From NCBI GenBank assembly GCA_014860665.1, contig JACZJI010000094.1, forward strand, positions 1 through 37,503: a stretch of 37,503 bases of DNA, read 5' to 3'. Shown here one piece after another: positions 7,088 through 15,492 of the stretch. The translations under genes and the position numbers were made by a program. The DNA is from Bacteroidales bacterium (GTDB lineage Bacteria; Bacteroidota; Bacteroidia; Bacteroidales; F082). The notes below the pieces were generated by a model. The model was given only the letters and a program-made list of their open reading frames with translations, was not told the DNA's origin and ran no database searches. Within the stretch, counting starts at the first letter, position 1; each line of letters opens with the position of its first letter.

Positions 7088-8974
7088 ATGAATTTTCTCT
7101 CGGTAGATAAACTTTCAAAAAGTTATGCGGATAAGGTACTTTTCAGCCAGATAAGTTTCGGGCTGGACAAATCCGATAAAGTGGCGCTGGTGGCCGATAA
7201 CGGAACCGGGAAGTCGACTTTACTGCAAATTCTGGCGGGAAAGGAACTGGCAGATGGAGGCACATGTACTTTCCGTGATGGCCTTCGGCTGGGGTATTTG
7301 GAACAACATCCTGTTTATGAACCCGGCATGAGCATTAAGGAATTGATCCGAACTCATGAAACGGATATCCGGAAGCTCATTCTCAGCTATGAGCAAGCTC
7401 TGAAACTGCAGGCTAAAGAAGATTCTTCCGAACAGCGTCAGAATCTGGATCGGTTGACCAATGAGATGGACAAGCATCATGCCTGGGATTACGACCGCCG
7501 CCTCACCGAAATGCTGACTCTATTCGGGATTACGGATATGACGCAGAAGACGGAAACACTTTCCGGAGGTCAGAATAAACGCCTGGCGCTGGCGCTGGCA
7601 TTGCTGGATGAACCGGATGTACTGCTGCTTGACGAGCCTACCAACCACCTGGATATTGAGATGATTGAATGGCTGGAAAAGTATCTGGGTACTGCTAACA
7701 TCACGTTGCTGATGGTGACCCACGACCGCTATTTTCTCGACCGTGTGTGTGATCATATCCTGGAACTTACAGATGGTGAGATTTTCATGCATCAGGGCGA
7801 CTATGAGTATTTTTTAGAGAAAAAGGATGAACGCCTGGAAGCGCAACAAGTGGAAATCGATAAAGCCGGAAGGCTGATGAAAAAGGAACTGGAATGGCTG
7901 CGCAGGATGCCTAAAGCCCGCACCCATAAATCCAAATCACGCATCGATGCTTTTTATGACACCAAAGAAAAAGCGATGAGTGGAAAGGAAAGCCAGGAAT
8001 TAAAGCTGGAAACCCGGACTGCCCGTTTGGGTGGGAAGATCGTGGAACTGAAACACATTAAAAAGGCTTATGGCTCGCTGAAGATTGTGGATGATTTCAG
8101 CTATATTTTTAAAAAGGGCGAACGGATTGGCATTGTTGGAAAAAATGGTTCCGGGAAAACCACGTTTGTCAATATGCTTTCCGGTATAGTGCAACCCGAC
8201 AAGGGCGAGATAGAAACCGGAGAAACGGTTGTTTCTTCCTATTACAAGCAGGAAGGGCTTCAGACAGCAGGGAATAAAACGGTGTTGGAAGTTGTAAAAG
8301 ATATTGCAGAAGTCATCATGCTGGACAAAGGAAAAAGCATGACGACATCGCAGTTTCTGAATTATTTTCTTTTCCCGCCTAAAATGCAGCAAACACCAGT
8401 TGAGAAACTCAGCGGGGGAGAGCTGCGACGTCTGTATTTACTCACTATCCTGATTAAAAATCCCAATTTCCTGATACTCGACGAGCCGACCAATGATTTG
8501 GACATTGCCACGCTGAACAAACTGGAGGAATTCTTATCCGACTATAAAGGCTGCCTTGTTTTGATTTCCCACGACCGTTACCTGCTGGATCGTCTGACAG
8601 ACCATTTGTTTATTTTCGAAGGAAACGGAAATGTCAGAGATTATTACGGTACTTATGAAGCCTACCGCGAACTAAAGGATCAGGAAGAAAAGGCAGAGAA
8701 AAAGATAAAATCACAGGATAAAGCGCCGAAACAGAAATCCTCGGGTAACCAGAAAGTGAAGCTATCCTACAATGAAAAGCGCGAGTACGAATCACTGGAA
8801 AAGGAAATCGAAAAGCTGGAACAAGAAAAAACGACCTGTGAAGCGATATTGAATTCTGGCACCACCGATTATCAGAAACTGGAAGAAACATCTTCACGCA
8901 TTGGCGAGCTCATGCAGCTCATCGATGCGAAAACACTCCGCTGGATGGAGTTGGATGAGAAAAATACAGAATAG
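7088..8974 (+). CDS. ABC-F family ATPase, Uup-like
   Basis: A 628-residue soluble protein with two ABC cassettes and no membrane segments, which defines ABC-F. Cassette 1 has Walker A-like ADNGTGKST (residues about 36-44, Ala replacing the first Gly), signature LSGGQNKRLALA and Walker B VLLLDEPTNHLD. Cassette 2 has GKNGSGKTTF, LSGGELRRLYLL and FLILDEPTNDLD. Between them is the charged helical linker (residues about 240-300) that reaches into the ribosomal E site/P-tRNA in ABC-F factors. The C-terminus (about 555-628) is a coiled coil like that of Uup, which contributes to nucleic acid or ribosome binding. Likely role: translation or ribosome-associated quality control. Antibiotic protection cannot be excluded from sequence alone, but the Uup-like C-terminus argues against it. 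Monocistronic. Confidence 0.92.
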   Translation: MNFLSVDKLSKSYADKVLFSQISFGLDKSDKVALVADNGTGKSTLLQILAGKELADGGTCTFRDGLRLGYLEQHPVYEPGMSIKELIRTHETDIRKLILSYEQALKLQAKEDSSEQRQNLDRLTNEMDKHHAWDYDRRLTEMLTLFGITDMTQKTETLSGGQNKRLALALALLDEPDVLLLDEPTNHLDIEMIEWLEKYLGTANITLLMVTHDRYFLDRVCDHILELTDGEIFMHQGDYEYFLEKKDERLEAQQVEIDKAGRLMKKELEWLRRMPKARTHKSKSRIDAFYDTKEKAMSGKESQELKLETRTARLGGKIVELKHIKKAYGSLKIVDDFSYIFKKGERIGIVGKNGSGKTTFVNMLSGIVQPDKGEIETGETVVSSYYKQEGLQTAGNKTVLEVVKDIAEVIMLDKGKSMTTSQFLNYFLFPPKMQQTPVEKLSGGELRRLYLLTILIKNPNFLILDEPTNDLDIATLNKLEEFLSDYKGCLVLISHDRYLLDRLTDHLFIFEGNGNVRDYYGTYEAYRELKDQEEKAEKKIKSQDKAPKQKSSGNQKVKLSYNEKREYESLEKEIEKLEQEKTTCEAILNSGTTDYQKLEETSSRIGELMQLIDAKTLRWMELDEKNTE

Positions 8975-8979
8975 TACAC

Positions 8980-9096
8980 TGATCTTTTATGATCATTATG
9001 ATCTGATATGATTTTTGTTGTCCTGCTTTCACAGTTTTGTAAAGGTATCTTGGATAGATGCTTTGTTTCTTTTGATTTCTATGATTGGTTATGATT
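8980..9096. repeat. Left phased TGAT array flanking the GxxExxY gene
   Basis: TGAT words start at 8980, 8990, 8999 and 9009 (outer cluster). After about 60 bp they recur at 9073, 9082 and 9092 (inner cluster). Spacing is 9-10 bp, about one helical turn. The inner cluster runs into the stop codon of the GxxExxY gene. The orientation is opposite to that of the right array (9570-9708). Confidence 0.75.
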
Positions 9097-9492
9097 TCAT
9101 TGGTTTTTATACTCGTTGGTCAAAACACGCCTCTTGTGTTGGGGAGTTTTCCCAAAGTTTAAGAGTAAGCCCACCTCCATGTTGGTGGCCCGGAGATAAT
9201 TTACAAGTTGAGCTTCATGCTCTGGAACAAGATCTTCAGCAGCTTTCAATTCAATAATTATTTTGTCTTCCACAATGATATCAGCAAAGTAATCACCTAC
9301 CTTTTGCTCTTCATAAAGCACATCAATATGTTGCTGTTGTTGGCATATTAAATTGGCTTTATTAAGCTCAATCATCAATGCATTTTCGTAAACTTTCTCC
9401 AAAAATCCATAGCCCAATGTGTTGTAAATTTTGTAAAATGCCTGAATTATTTTTGACGAAAGGCGGGAATAAAGATAATTGTTGTTTTCCAT
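9097..9492 (-). CDS. GxxExxY protein, PD-(D/E)XK nuclease-like
   Basis: A 131-residue protein of the GxxExxY family (TIGR04256), the usual family length. The name motif is G29-F-L-E32-K-V-Y35. A PD-(D/E)XK-type nuclease core is visible: D71 in DYFADIIV, then E81-L-K83 in IIIELKA, and a later helix EAQLVNYL. Such folds cleave DNA in restriction, repair and transposition systems, but no function is established for this family as far as I know. The gene is AT-rich and isolated, convergent with the ABC-F gene. It is enclosed by mirror-image 10-bp-phased arrays (8980-9096 and 9570-9708), which suggests that gene and arrays form one unit. It starts at the ATG at 9492; no TAnnTTTG box is seen just upstream. 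Confidence 0.9.
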   Translation of the reverse strand: MENNNYLYSRLSSKIIQAFYKIYNTLGYGFLEKVYENALMIELNKANLICQQQQHIDVLYEEQKVGDYFADIIVEDKIIIELKAAEDLVPEHEAQLVNYLRATNMEVGLLLNFGKTPQHKRRVLTNEYKNQ

Positions 9493-9569
9493 GATGTTAT
9501 TGGTTTATGATTAAAATCGACCCTAAAGTTCCAAAAAATCATGATTACCTCCAAATAGAATATTGGATT

Positions 9570-9590
9570 AACTGATCAACCTGATCAGTT
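9570..9590. repeat. Perfect 9-bp inverted repeat AACTGATCA/TGATCAGTT
   Basis: AACTGATCA (9570-9578), a 3-bp spacer and TGATCAGTT (9582-9590) form a perfect palindrome at the inner edge of the right array. It could be a dimer-binding site or a hairpin. Confidence 0.85.
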
Positions 9591-9708
9591 TAGATCATAA
9601 CAGATCATAGAAATTATAAGAATTAGAGTGCTCATTTAAAAAAAGTACGCGACTTCTGGGATCGATTCATTAAAATCATATGAGATCATAACAATCATAA
9701 TAAATCAG
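9570..9708. repeat. Right phased ATCA array flanking the GxxExxY gene
   Basis: ATCA words start at 9575, 9584, 9594 and 9604, with a variant ATTATA at 9613 (inner cluster). After about 57 bp they recur at 9675, 9685, 9694 and 9704 (outer cluster). The cluster-gap-cluster layout mirrors the left array. The outer cluster runs into AAATCAGTGTCCCATT (9702-9717), a word that recurs at 23371-23386. Confidence 0.75.
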
Positions 9709-9737
9709 TGTCCCATTTTTATCAGTGTCCTATTTAT
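9704..9737. repeat. 17-bp direct duplication ATCAGTGTCC(C/T)ATTT
   Basis: Two adjacent 17-bp copies (9704-9720, 9721-9737). The second includes the stop codon of the FGGY kinase at 9734-9736. It may be a trace of insertion at the gene's 3' end. Confidence 0.75.
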
Positions 9738-11311
9738 AATTTCTTTGGATAGTTGGTAATATCGCGGATGTCGTTGTACAGCGGTTTCAGTCGTTTGTAC
9801 ATTTTGCTGTAAACCTGGCTGTACAATTTACTGTAGACTTTCACATTTTCCGGAATAGGCTGATAGGTTTCTCCGATACGACACATTTTATCAATAGCAG
9901 ACTCAAAATCCTTATAAAATCCCAGCCCCACAGCTGCATTGATGGCAGCTCCCAGTGCTGATGTTTCATAGGTATGCGGCTTTTCCACAGGCAGATTGAA
10001 AATATCAGCGGTAAGCTGCAAAGCGTTTTTACTTTGTGATCCGCCACCGGAAACCCTGATTTTCTCTACTTTAACTCCGGTAGTTTTTTGAGTCCGTATT
10101 GTCCCTTCCTTTAATGCATAAGCAATTCCTTCTAAAATGGAACGGTACAAATGAGCCCGTGTATGCACATCGCCAAAACCAATCACGGCGCCTTTAGCCT
10201 CAATTCCCGGAACCTTTATGCCAGGAGTCCAGTATGGCTGTAACGTCAGCCCCATTGAACCGGGTGGAATGTTATCAATCATCTTGTCAAATAATTCTTC
10301 CGGCTCTTTTTTCAATCTTTTGGCTTCCTCTACTTCGCGGTAACCGAATTCGTTCTTGAACCATTTTATCATCCAGAATCCCCGGTAAATCATAACCTCC
10401 GTGTTGAAATAATGCGGAACGGCGCTTGGGTAGGAGGGAAACATTTTTACAACCTCCATGTATTTAGGATTTACTGTCTGTACTGTTGCAGTGGTACCAT
10501 AACTCAGACAGGCAATTTCAGGAGAAATTACACCTGAACCAAGTACCTCACACGCTTTATCAGCCGCTGCTGCAATAATGGTCAGTCCTTCAGGAATACC
10601 GGTTTGCTTTGCTGCTTCTGGTGTTATATTTCCAATTTTTTCTGAAGGATAAACCAGCTCGGCCAGTTTTTCCTTTTCAATAGGAAACATTTTATAGTTG
10701 ATAGAAGAAGCCTTGGAATACTCATGCTTTTTGTAATTGAACGGAATATATCCCACAGTGCATCCGGTTGAATCTACAAATCGGCCTGATAAACGGGAAA
10801 TCAGAAAGCCCGAAAGCATAAGATATTTATCAGTTTTTTTCCAGACTTCGGGTTGGTTTTGTCTAATCCAGTTGGATTCTCCCTCTTCAATGGCATAAGC
10901 CACAGACTCATATAATCCTGCAATCTTGAGCCCGGTTTTGACGATTCCTGCGGGCCATTGGTCAACTTTGGCTTTTCGCTGGTCAAGCCAGATGATGGCC
11001 GGGCGCAAGGGTTTCCTGTCTTTATCAAGGTTGACAACCGTTCCTCTTTGACTTGTTAAACTCATGCCGGCAAGCTGTTTCAAATCCTGGTGTGTATTCT
11101 TGAACAGCAATTTGGTGGTTTCACAAAGCTGATTCCAGAAATATTCTGCATCCTGTTCTGCATAGCCCGGCTGATCGGAATAATAAGCTTCGATATGCGT
11201 CTGTTCGATCTCTCGAATATTGCCTTCCAGATCGATAAATGATGCGCGGATGGATTGTGTTCCTACATCAATAACCAGGATAAATTTTCCGTAAAAAGCC
11301 GTCTGTTCCAT
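9734..11311 (-). CDS. FGGY-family carbohydrate/polyol kinase
   Basis: A 525-residue kinase of the FGGY (xylulokinase/glycerol kinase) family. The N-terminal lobe begins ILVIDVGTQSIRASFIDLEG (phosphate-binding loop), with MSLTSQRGTVVNLD and PAIIWLDQRKA following. The C-terminal lobe has CLSYGTTATVQ and the ATP-site signature IRVSGGGSQSKNALQLTADIFNLPV with ETSALGAAINAAVGLG. The family phosphorylates a hydroxyl of a sugar or polyol. The substrate cannot be read from the sequence. Being third in an operon with a GlpD-like dehydrogenase and an alkyl-DHAP-synthase-like flavoenzyme suggests glycerol or a glycerol derivative. It lies 67 bp after the flavoenzyme gene. Its 3' end abuts the repeat unit that carries the GxxExxY gene. 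Confidence 0.88.
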   Translation of the reverse strand: MEQTAFYGKFILVIDVGTQSIRASFIDLEGNIREIEQTHIEAYYSDQPGYAEQDAEYFWNQLCETTKLLFKNTHQDLKQLAGMSLTSQRGTVVNLDKDRKPLRPAIIWLDQRKAKVDQWPAGIVKTGLKIAGLYESVAYAIEEGESNWIRQNQPEVWKKTDKYLMLSGFLISRLSGRFVDSTGCTVGYIPFNYKKHEYSKASSINYKMFPIEKEKLAELVYPSEKIGNITPEAAKQTGIPEGLTIIAAAADKACEVLGSGVISPEIACLSYGTTATVQTVNPKYMEVVKMFPSYPSAVPHYFNTEVMIYRGFWMIKWFKNEFGYREVEEAKRLKKEPEELFDKMIDNIPPGSMGLTLQPYWTPGIKVPGIEAKGAVIGFGDVHTRAHLYRSILEGIAYALKEGTIRTQKTTGVKVEKIRVSGGGSQSKNALQLTADIFNLPVEKPHTYETSALGAAINAAVGLGFYKDFESAIDKMCRIGETYQPIPENVKVYSKLYSQVYSKMYKRLKPLYNDIRDITNYPKKL

Positions 11312-11378
11312 TGCTGTATTTGATAAATCAGTTCAAATCTAATAAAATTCAAGAGCATGCCAATAGCGGAGTCTCGTA

Positions 11379-13013
11379 TTATCTACCCGAACTCTCCCCA
11401 AAAATGCTTCCCGGATTTAAAATCCCCTTTGGGTCAAGGAAGTCTTTGGAAGCTTTCATCAGACCCATAGCAGTTTTTCCCATTTCATCTTCCATCCACG
11501 GTGCCAAAGCTCTGCCGATGCCATGATGGTGTGAAAGCGAACCTCCGTTTTTATGGATGGTGTCAATCAAACCCTTGTGATAAGCGGTATAATCTTCCAG
11601 CTCTTCGCCTTTCTTCATGGGACTCAGAAATGTAAAATACAGGTTGGCTCCATTCTCATAAACATGCGAAATATGAGCCATGACATGGGTTTTTTCTCTG
11701 GATTCAAGATAGTCTCTTACCGCTTTCCACAAGGTCAGAAGTTTGTCCCAGGGCACGGCTGTTTCCACAGTATCGGTCATGATGCCGATATCCATCAGCG
11801 GATCGCGCATGTAAGCACTGCTGTATCGCTGCTTTAGCCAGTCTTTGGCTGCTTTGCCTCCTGAATGAAAACTACCGTGTGCTTTCGCTATTTTTTTGAT
11901 TTTCTTTTTTGCTAAAGCAGTGTAATCCTTATCGCCTTCAACGGTAACAAACATCAGACATCTTTTGCCGGGGGCATATCCAAAGGACTTTAGTATTTTA
12001 TCCGAGAAGCTGTTGTCAAATTCTTTGATCTTGAAAGCTGTTGCCGTTTCCTCGGGGTCAGAAATGCGGAACAGGGCAGGAGCCCCAAAACCTGCCTGCA
12101 TTATTTTCCGCATGCAGGTGGTCGCCGATACAAAATCTTTAAAAATGAAGGAAGTGAAAGCCGTATTCTTTGGTCTGTATTTTTTGATTCTCAGCGTGAT
12201 TTCTGTAATAATACCCAGGCTTCCTTCCGAGCCAATAAAAGTTTTTGATAAATCCCATCCTTCGGCAGAAGCCGGATAGTCTTTGGTTTCGATTGTTCCG
12301 GCAGGAGAGACCACTTTCATGGCCAGTACGATGTTCTCGATCTTTCCGTAATAAGTAGATTCCTGTCCTGCACCCCGGGCTGCTACCCATCCTCCGACTG
12401 TGGAGTATTCAAAAGATTGAGGAAAATGGCCACATGTATAGCCATGAGTGTTGAGAAATTTCTCCAATACCGGGCCGTAAACTCCGGGTTGCACTTTTAC
12501 AGTCTGATTGATTTCGTTGATGTCCGAAATGTTATCAAAATGCCGTGTTAAATCCAGACTGATACCGCCTTTTGGCGTTTCCAGTCCTTTTGTTACTGAC
12601 GACCTGCCACCCATTGGCGTTACGGCAATATTTTCTTTGTTGCAAAGGGTGAGAATCAGGGAAATCTCATCTTCATTTCGGGGATAAATTACAACATCGG
12701 GAGGCGTTTTAATCATCCCTTTTCGAAGCATTAGCAGCTCTGAGAAAAAATACCCCATGGAATGAGAAGCTCTTTCATAATCGCCCGAATCCACGTTTTC
12801 TTTTCCGCTTATCGCGATGAATTGATCGATGATTTTTTCAGGCAACGAGCATGCTTTTCCCAGAGTTACTTCATTATCTCCGTACAAATAATGCTGCTTG
12901 AAATCCTCCTCAGTGTAACCGAATTTCTCTTTTACAAGCTCAATGACTCCCTTTTCCAGCACTTCTTCGTGTTTATCTCCCCAAACAAAGATGGAACGAT
13001 AGGTGTTTTTCAT
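11379..13013 (-). CDS. FAD-binding oxidoreductase, alkyl-DHAP synthase (AGPS)-like
   Basis: A 544-residue VAO/PCMH-type flavoprotein: FAD_binding_4 domain (about 103-280, VTPMGGRSSVTKG at 131-143, STVGGWVAARGAG at 204-216, GSEGSLGIITE at 261-271) and a C-terminal FAD-oxidase domain. It matches eukaryotic alkylglycerone-phosphate synthase closely by eye. R403 in AYMRD aligns with the conserved YIRD arginine and H495-H497 in SLSHHHGIG with the catalytic HHH segment. AGPS swaps the acyl chain of acyl-DHAP for a fatty alcohol in ether lipid synthesis; bacterial relatives may instead oxidise hydroxy-acids. Its gene lies 11 bp after glpD-like and before an FGGY kinase. Inference: it uses DHAP or an acylated/alkylated glycerol phosphate. 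No organelle-targeting signal is present. Confidence 0.85.
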   Translation of the reverse strand: MKNTYRSIFVWGDKHEEVLEKGVIELVKEKFGYTEEDFKQHYLYGDNEVTLGKACSLPEKIIDQFIAISGKENVDSGDYERASHSMGYFFSELLMLRKGMIKTPPDVVIYPRNEDEISLILTLCNKENIAVTPMGGRSSVTKGLETPKGGISLDLTRHFDNISDINEINQTVKVQPGVYGPVLEKFLNTHGYTCGHFPQSFEYSTVGGWVAARGAGQESTYYGKIENIVLAMKVVSPAGTIETKDYPASAEGWDLSKTFIGSEGSLGIITEITLRIKKYRPKNTAFTSFIFKDFVSATTCMRKIMQAGFGAPALFRISDPEETATAFKIKEFDNSFSDKILKSFGYAPGKRCLMFVTVEGDKDYTALAKKKIKKIAKAHGSFHSGGKAAKDWLKQRYSSAYMRDPLMDIGIMTDTVETAVPWDKLLTLWKAVRDYLESREKTHVMAHISHVYENGANLYFTFLSPMKKGEELEDYTAYHKGLIDTIHKNGGSLSHHHGIGRALAPWMEDEMGKTAMGLMKASKDFLDPKGILNPGSIFGESSGR

Positions 13014-13024
13014 GACAGTGATTT

Positions 13025-14650
13025 TTAATCCGGCAACTGAAACCGTTCTTCAGCCTTTTGAATTTCCGATTCCAGTGTCGCTTTGTCCCAGTTTAACATT
13101 TTCCCGGCAAGGGAAGCAACTTTTTGCAGCACATCCTTTCCGGGATGCCCCAATCCGCCGATTCCCGTTCTGCGGAACAAAATATCAGATAAATATAATG
13201 CAGATTCTTTTTCAATGGCATAAGCCACTTCGGCTAATATTTCGCCGTCGTCGTTCAGTACCTCTGCCAATTCCGGATGTTCACGGGCCATCAGAAACAG
13301 CTGATGTGATTCTGATCCGAAATTTTTCCCGAGGAATGATATGGTTTGAGAGGCAAAATCCTGATAGTCGTTTTGTAATTTTTCAAGAAACAGGTCCATA
13401 TCCGGAATTTCGCTACCCCAAAGAAATTCAGATTCCGAAATCGATTCGGGAAGTTCTTTATTTATCTTTTTTTGAACGAGTTCCATTACATTTTCTGCCA
13501 GCTGTCGGCTGGTGGTGTACTTTCCGCCTTCCACAGTGATCATCCCGTCAAGGCCTTCGTCTGTATTGTCGTATATTTCATATTTCCTGGAAGATTCATA
13601 GGAATTTTCTGTTTCTGTGTCTGCCAGGGGCCGCAACCCGCCATAGTAAAACAACACATCTTCATATTTGAGATTTATCGCATAGTTTTCATTCACTTCA
13701 CCCAGAAGTTCCATAATGCTTTCTTTGGTGACCCTGTAATCTTCCGGATCGCCAAGATATTCTTTGTCAGTTGTGCCAATGATTGAATGGTTTCTCCAGG
13801 GAATTACCATGATGTGGCGTTCGCTGGCAGTAACCTGTGAAACGGCGTGAATAGAACTCAGTTTTCGCGTGATGATGTGAATACCTTCGGAGCGTCGGAT
13901 GGTATGTTGTGTTTTTTTCTTCGCGGCTGTTCGAATGGTTTGGTCTGCCCATGGTCCTGTGCAATTCACTACAAGTGGTGCTGTGAAATGGGATTTTTCT
14001 CCGGTAATCTTATCGTTTACAGTTACTCCGTGAATCTTGTCACCTTTCTTCAAAAAGCCTGTGATTTCGGCATAATTGGAAAGTTTTGCTCCCCATTTTT
14101 CAGAAGATTTTAAAAACGCCAGTGTCAGTCTTTCGGGGAAAATATTCTGGTAATCATAAAAAACCTTGGCTCCCGATAAGTCTTTGGTCGGAACAATGCT
14201 TTCCATGTTGCGCGTTTCTTCCAGGGACAAGGAACGGAAGTTCGGAATCTTTTTGGACGGGTCATTGGTTTGGTTTTTGTCAAAAGCCAGGATGTCGTAC
14301 ATCATCAGGCCCATCCCTAATACTATTTTTCCTGTTTTCCCTGATTTATAGGTTGGAATCATAAATGGAACCGGATAGATGAAATTGGGAGCAATGTTGC
14401 TCAACGTTTTTCGCTCTTTCAATGATTCGCGTACAAGACTGAGCTCAAGATTTTTTAGATAACGGAGTCCCCCGTGGATCAGTTTTGATGTAGCGGAAGA
14501 AGTGGCGGCACCAAAATCACCTTTTTCAAACAAAGCCACCTTTAATCCCCGGCTGGAAGCCTCATAGGCAAGGGTTGCCCCGGTAATACCTCCCCCAACA
14601 ATAATGATGTCAAATTTCTCTTCTTTCTGCGTTCCGATATATCTTTCCAT
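13025..14650 (-). CDS. glpD: FAD-dependent glycerol-3-phosphate dehydrogenase (GlpD/GlpA-like)
   Basis: 541 residues using the ATG at 14650 (MERYIG). An upstream in-frame start at 14680 would add ten hydrophobic residues unlike the family, so I prefer the shorter form. The N-terminal DAO fold has the dinucleotide-binding GGGITG (residues 19-24) and the hallmark TSSATSKLIHGGLRYLKNLELSLVRESL. Further matches to E. coli GlpD are LVVNCTGPWADQ, VIPWRNHSIIGTTDKEYLGDPE, YGGLRPL and VEGGKYTTSRQLAENV, followed by a C-terminal DAO_C domain. It oxidises sn-glycerol 3-phosphate to DHAP and passes electrons to quinone at the inner membrane face. It is first of three genes (dehydrogenase, AGPS-like, FGGY kinase), with a Crp/Fnr regulator gene just upstream on the same strand. 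Confidence 0.9.
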   Translation of the reverse strand: MERYIGTQKEEKFDIIIVGGGITGATLAYEASSRGLKVALFEKGDFGAATSSATSKLIHGGLRYLKNLELSLVRESLKERKTLSNIAPNFIYPVPFMIPTYKSGKTGKIVLGMGLMMYDILAFDKNQTNDPSKKIPNFRSLSLEETRNMESIVPTKDLSGAKVFYDYQNIFPERLTLAFLKSSEKWGAKLSNYAEITGFLKKGDKIHGVTVNDKITGEKSHFTAPLVVNCTGPWADQTIRTAAKKKTQHTIRRSEGIHIITRKLSSIHAVSQVTASERHIMVIPWRNHSIIGTTDKEYLGDPEDYRVTKESIMELLGEVNENYAINLKYEDVLFYYGGLRPLADTETENSYESSRKYEIYDNTDEGLDGMITVEGGKYTTSRQLAENVMELVQKKINKELPESISESEFLWGSEIPDMDLFLEKLQNDYQDFASQTISFLGKNFGSESHQLFLMAREHPELAEVLNDDGEILAEVAYAIEKESALYLSDILFRRTGIGGLGHPGKDVLQKVASLAGKMLNWDKATLESEIQKAEERFQLPD

Positions 14651-14784
14651 AAAAAATAAATAACCAATTAGGATATACAAAGTTGGTCATAGAAAAGCAG
14701 CTTTCTTTTAACAAATGGTAAAAAAGTACGTTTTGGGTTCATAAAGTGATCTTAAGCTATCGGAGACTGTAGCTCAAACGTAAG

Positions 14785-14820
14785 TACATTTTATGAATTT
14801 TAGCGCACTTAAGGCACTTT
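14785..14820 (-). repeat. AAGTGCCTTAAG-type dispersed motif (copy 2, inverted)
   Basis: On the minus strand the words AAAGTGCCTTAAG, TGCGCTAAAATTCATAAA follow one another. They match modules of 316-360 in permuted order. The motif sits between the regulator stop (14824) and the GlpD-like start (14650), so it may also be part of that operon's control region. No clear -33/-7 pair is visible in 14651-14823. Confidence 0.55.
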
Positions 14821-14823
14821 TCT

Positions 14824-15411
14824 TCACTCTTCGCTAAACTGAATGCTTTTTCTGAGGCGGCTCAGTGACTGGGAGGTAATTCCAAGATAGGAAGCTATAT
14901 ACTGAAGTGGAACGTGCAGGAAGATGTCAGGAAACTTGTTCATCATTTCTTTATAGCGCATTTCTGCACTTTGCGTGATGAAGGAATAGATGCGGTTTTG
15001 TGTCTCAACAAACATTTCTTCCATAATCCTTCGGCCTACTTTTTGCCAGTTAATATAATGGTTATAAAGGTTCTCCAAATCATCCCGGTAGATGATGAAA
15101 AGTTTGCAATCGGTAATGGCCTGAATGATTTCGAAGGAAGGTTTGTGGGAAATAAAGCTTGGAAGTGCTGTGACGAAACTGTGCAGCGGGGAAATATCCC
15201 TTGTGATTTCCGTTCCGTCGTGGTTGTATAAAACCCTTAAATAACCTTCTTCGGTGAATGAAATATATTTGGCAACTTCCCCTTCACGGACAAAATAATC
15301 GTTCTTTTTCAGGTATCTTGTTTTTATCAGGGGTAATACAGCATTCCACTCCTCTTCGTTGAGTATAACAAAGCGGGAAACAAACTTTCGAACTTCTGTA
15401 TATGTCTCCAA
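14824..15411 (-). CDS. Crp/Fnr-family transcriptional regulator
   Basis: A 195-residue protein. The N-terminal cyclic-nucleotide-binding-like barrel (about 20-125) includes KKNDYFVREGEVAKYISFTEEGYLRVLYNHDGTEITRDI. The C-terminal helix-turn-helix (about 165-190) reads VPLQYIASYLGITSQSLSRLRKSI. No FNR-type cysteine cluster is seen, so iron-sulfur sensing is unlikely; the ligand is unknown. This short form is common in Bacteroidota. The start is TTG at 15409-15411; the nearest upstream ATG hits a stop at once and there is no early internal Met. It lies upstream of the GlpD-like operon and divergent from methylglyoxal synthase, so it may control either. A TACATTTG box lies 30 bp upstream. Confidence 0.88.
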   Translation of the reverse strand: METYTEVRKFVSRFVILNEEEWNAVLPLIKTRYLKKNDYFVREGEVAKYISFTEEGYLRVLYNHDGTEITRDISPLHSFVTALPSFISHKPSFEIIQAITDCKLFIIYRDDLENLYNHYINWQKVGRRIMEEMFVETQNRIYSFITQSAEMRYKEMMNKFPDIFLHVPLQYIASYLGITSQSLSRLRKSIQFSEE

Positions 15412-15441
15412 AATCGGTTGAGAAGGTTAAGTCATATGAAA

Positions 15442-15449
15442 CAAATGTA
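15442..15449 (-). promoter_or_regulatory. Candidate -7 element (TACATTTG) for the Crp/Fnr gene
   Basis: Minus-strand TACATTTG matches TAnnTTTG. At 19 bp upstream on that strand is TTTA, a near match to the -33 TTTG. The leader would be about 25 nt. Confidence 0.5.
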
Positions 15450-15492
15450 CTGATTTTGTTGCGAAAAGTAAACAAAAATTAATCCCGGCATT

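Noticed and set aside
9015..9257. Plus-strand ORF opposite the GxxExxY 3' end
   Set aside because: It is antisense to the GxxExxY gene and low complexity. The family motifs are on the minus strand.
13003..13539. Plus-strand ORF of 178 codons
   Set aside because: It is antisense to the GlpD-like gene, whose protein matches its family throughout.
15284..15475. Alternate-frame start for the Crp/Fnr gene or a small upstream gene
   Set aside because: It overlaps the regulator in another frame and has no family match. The TTG start at 15411 gives a normal N-terminus.
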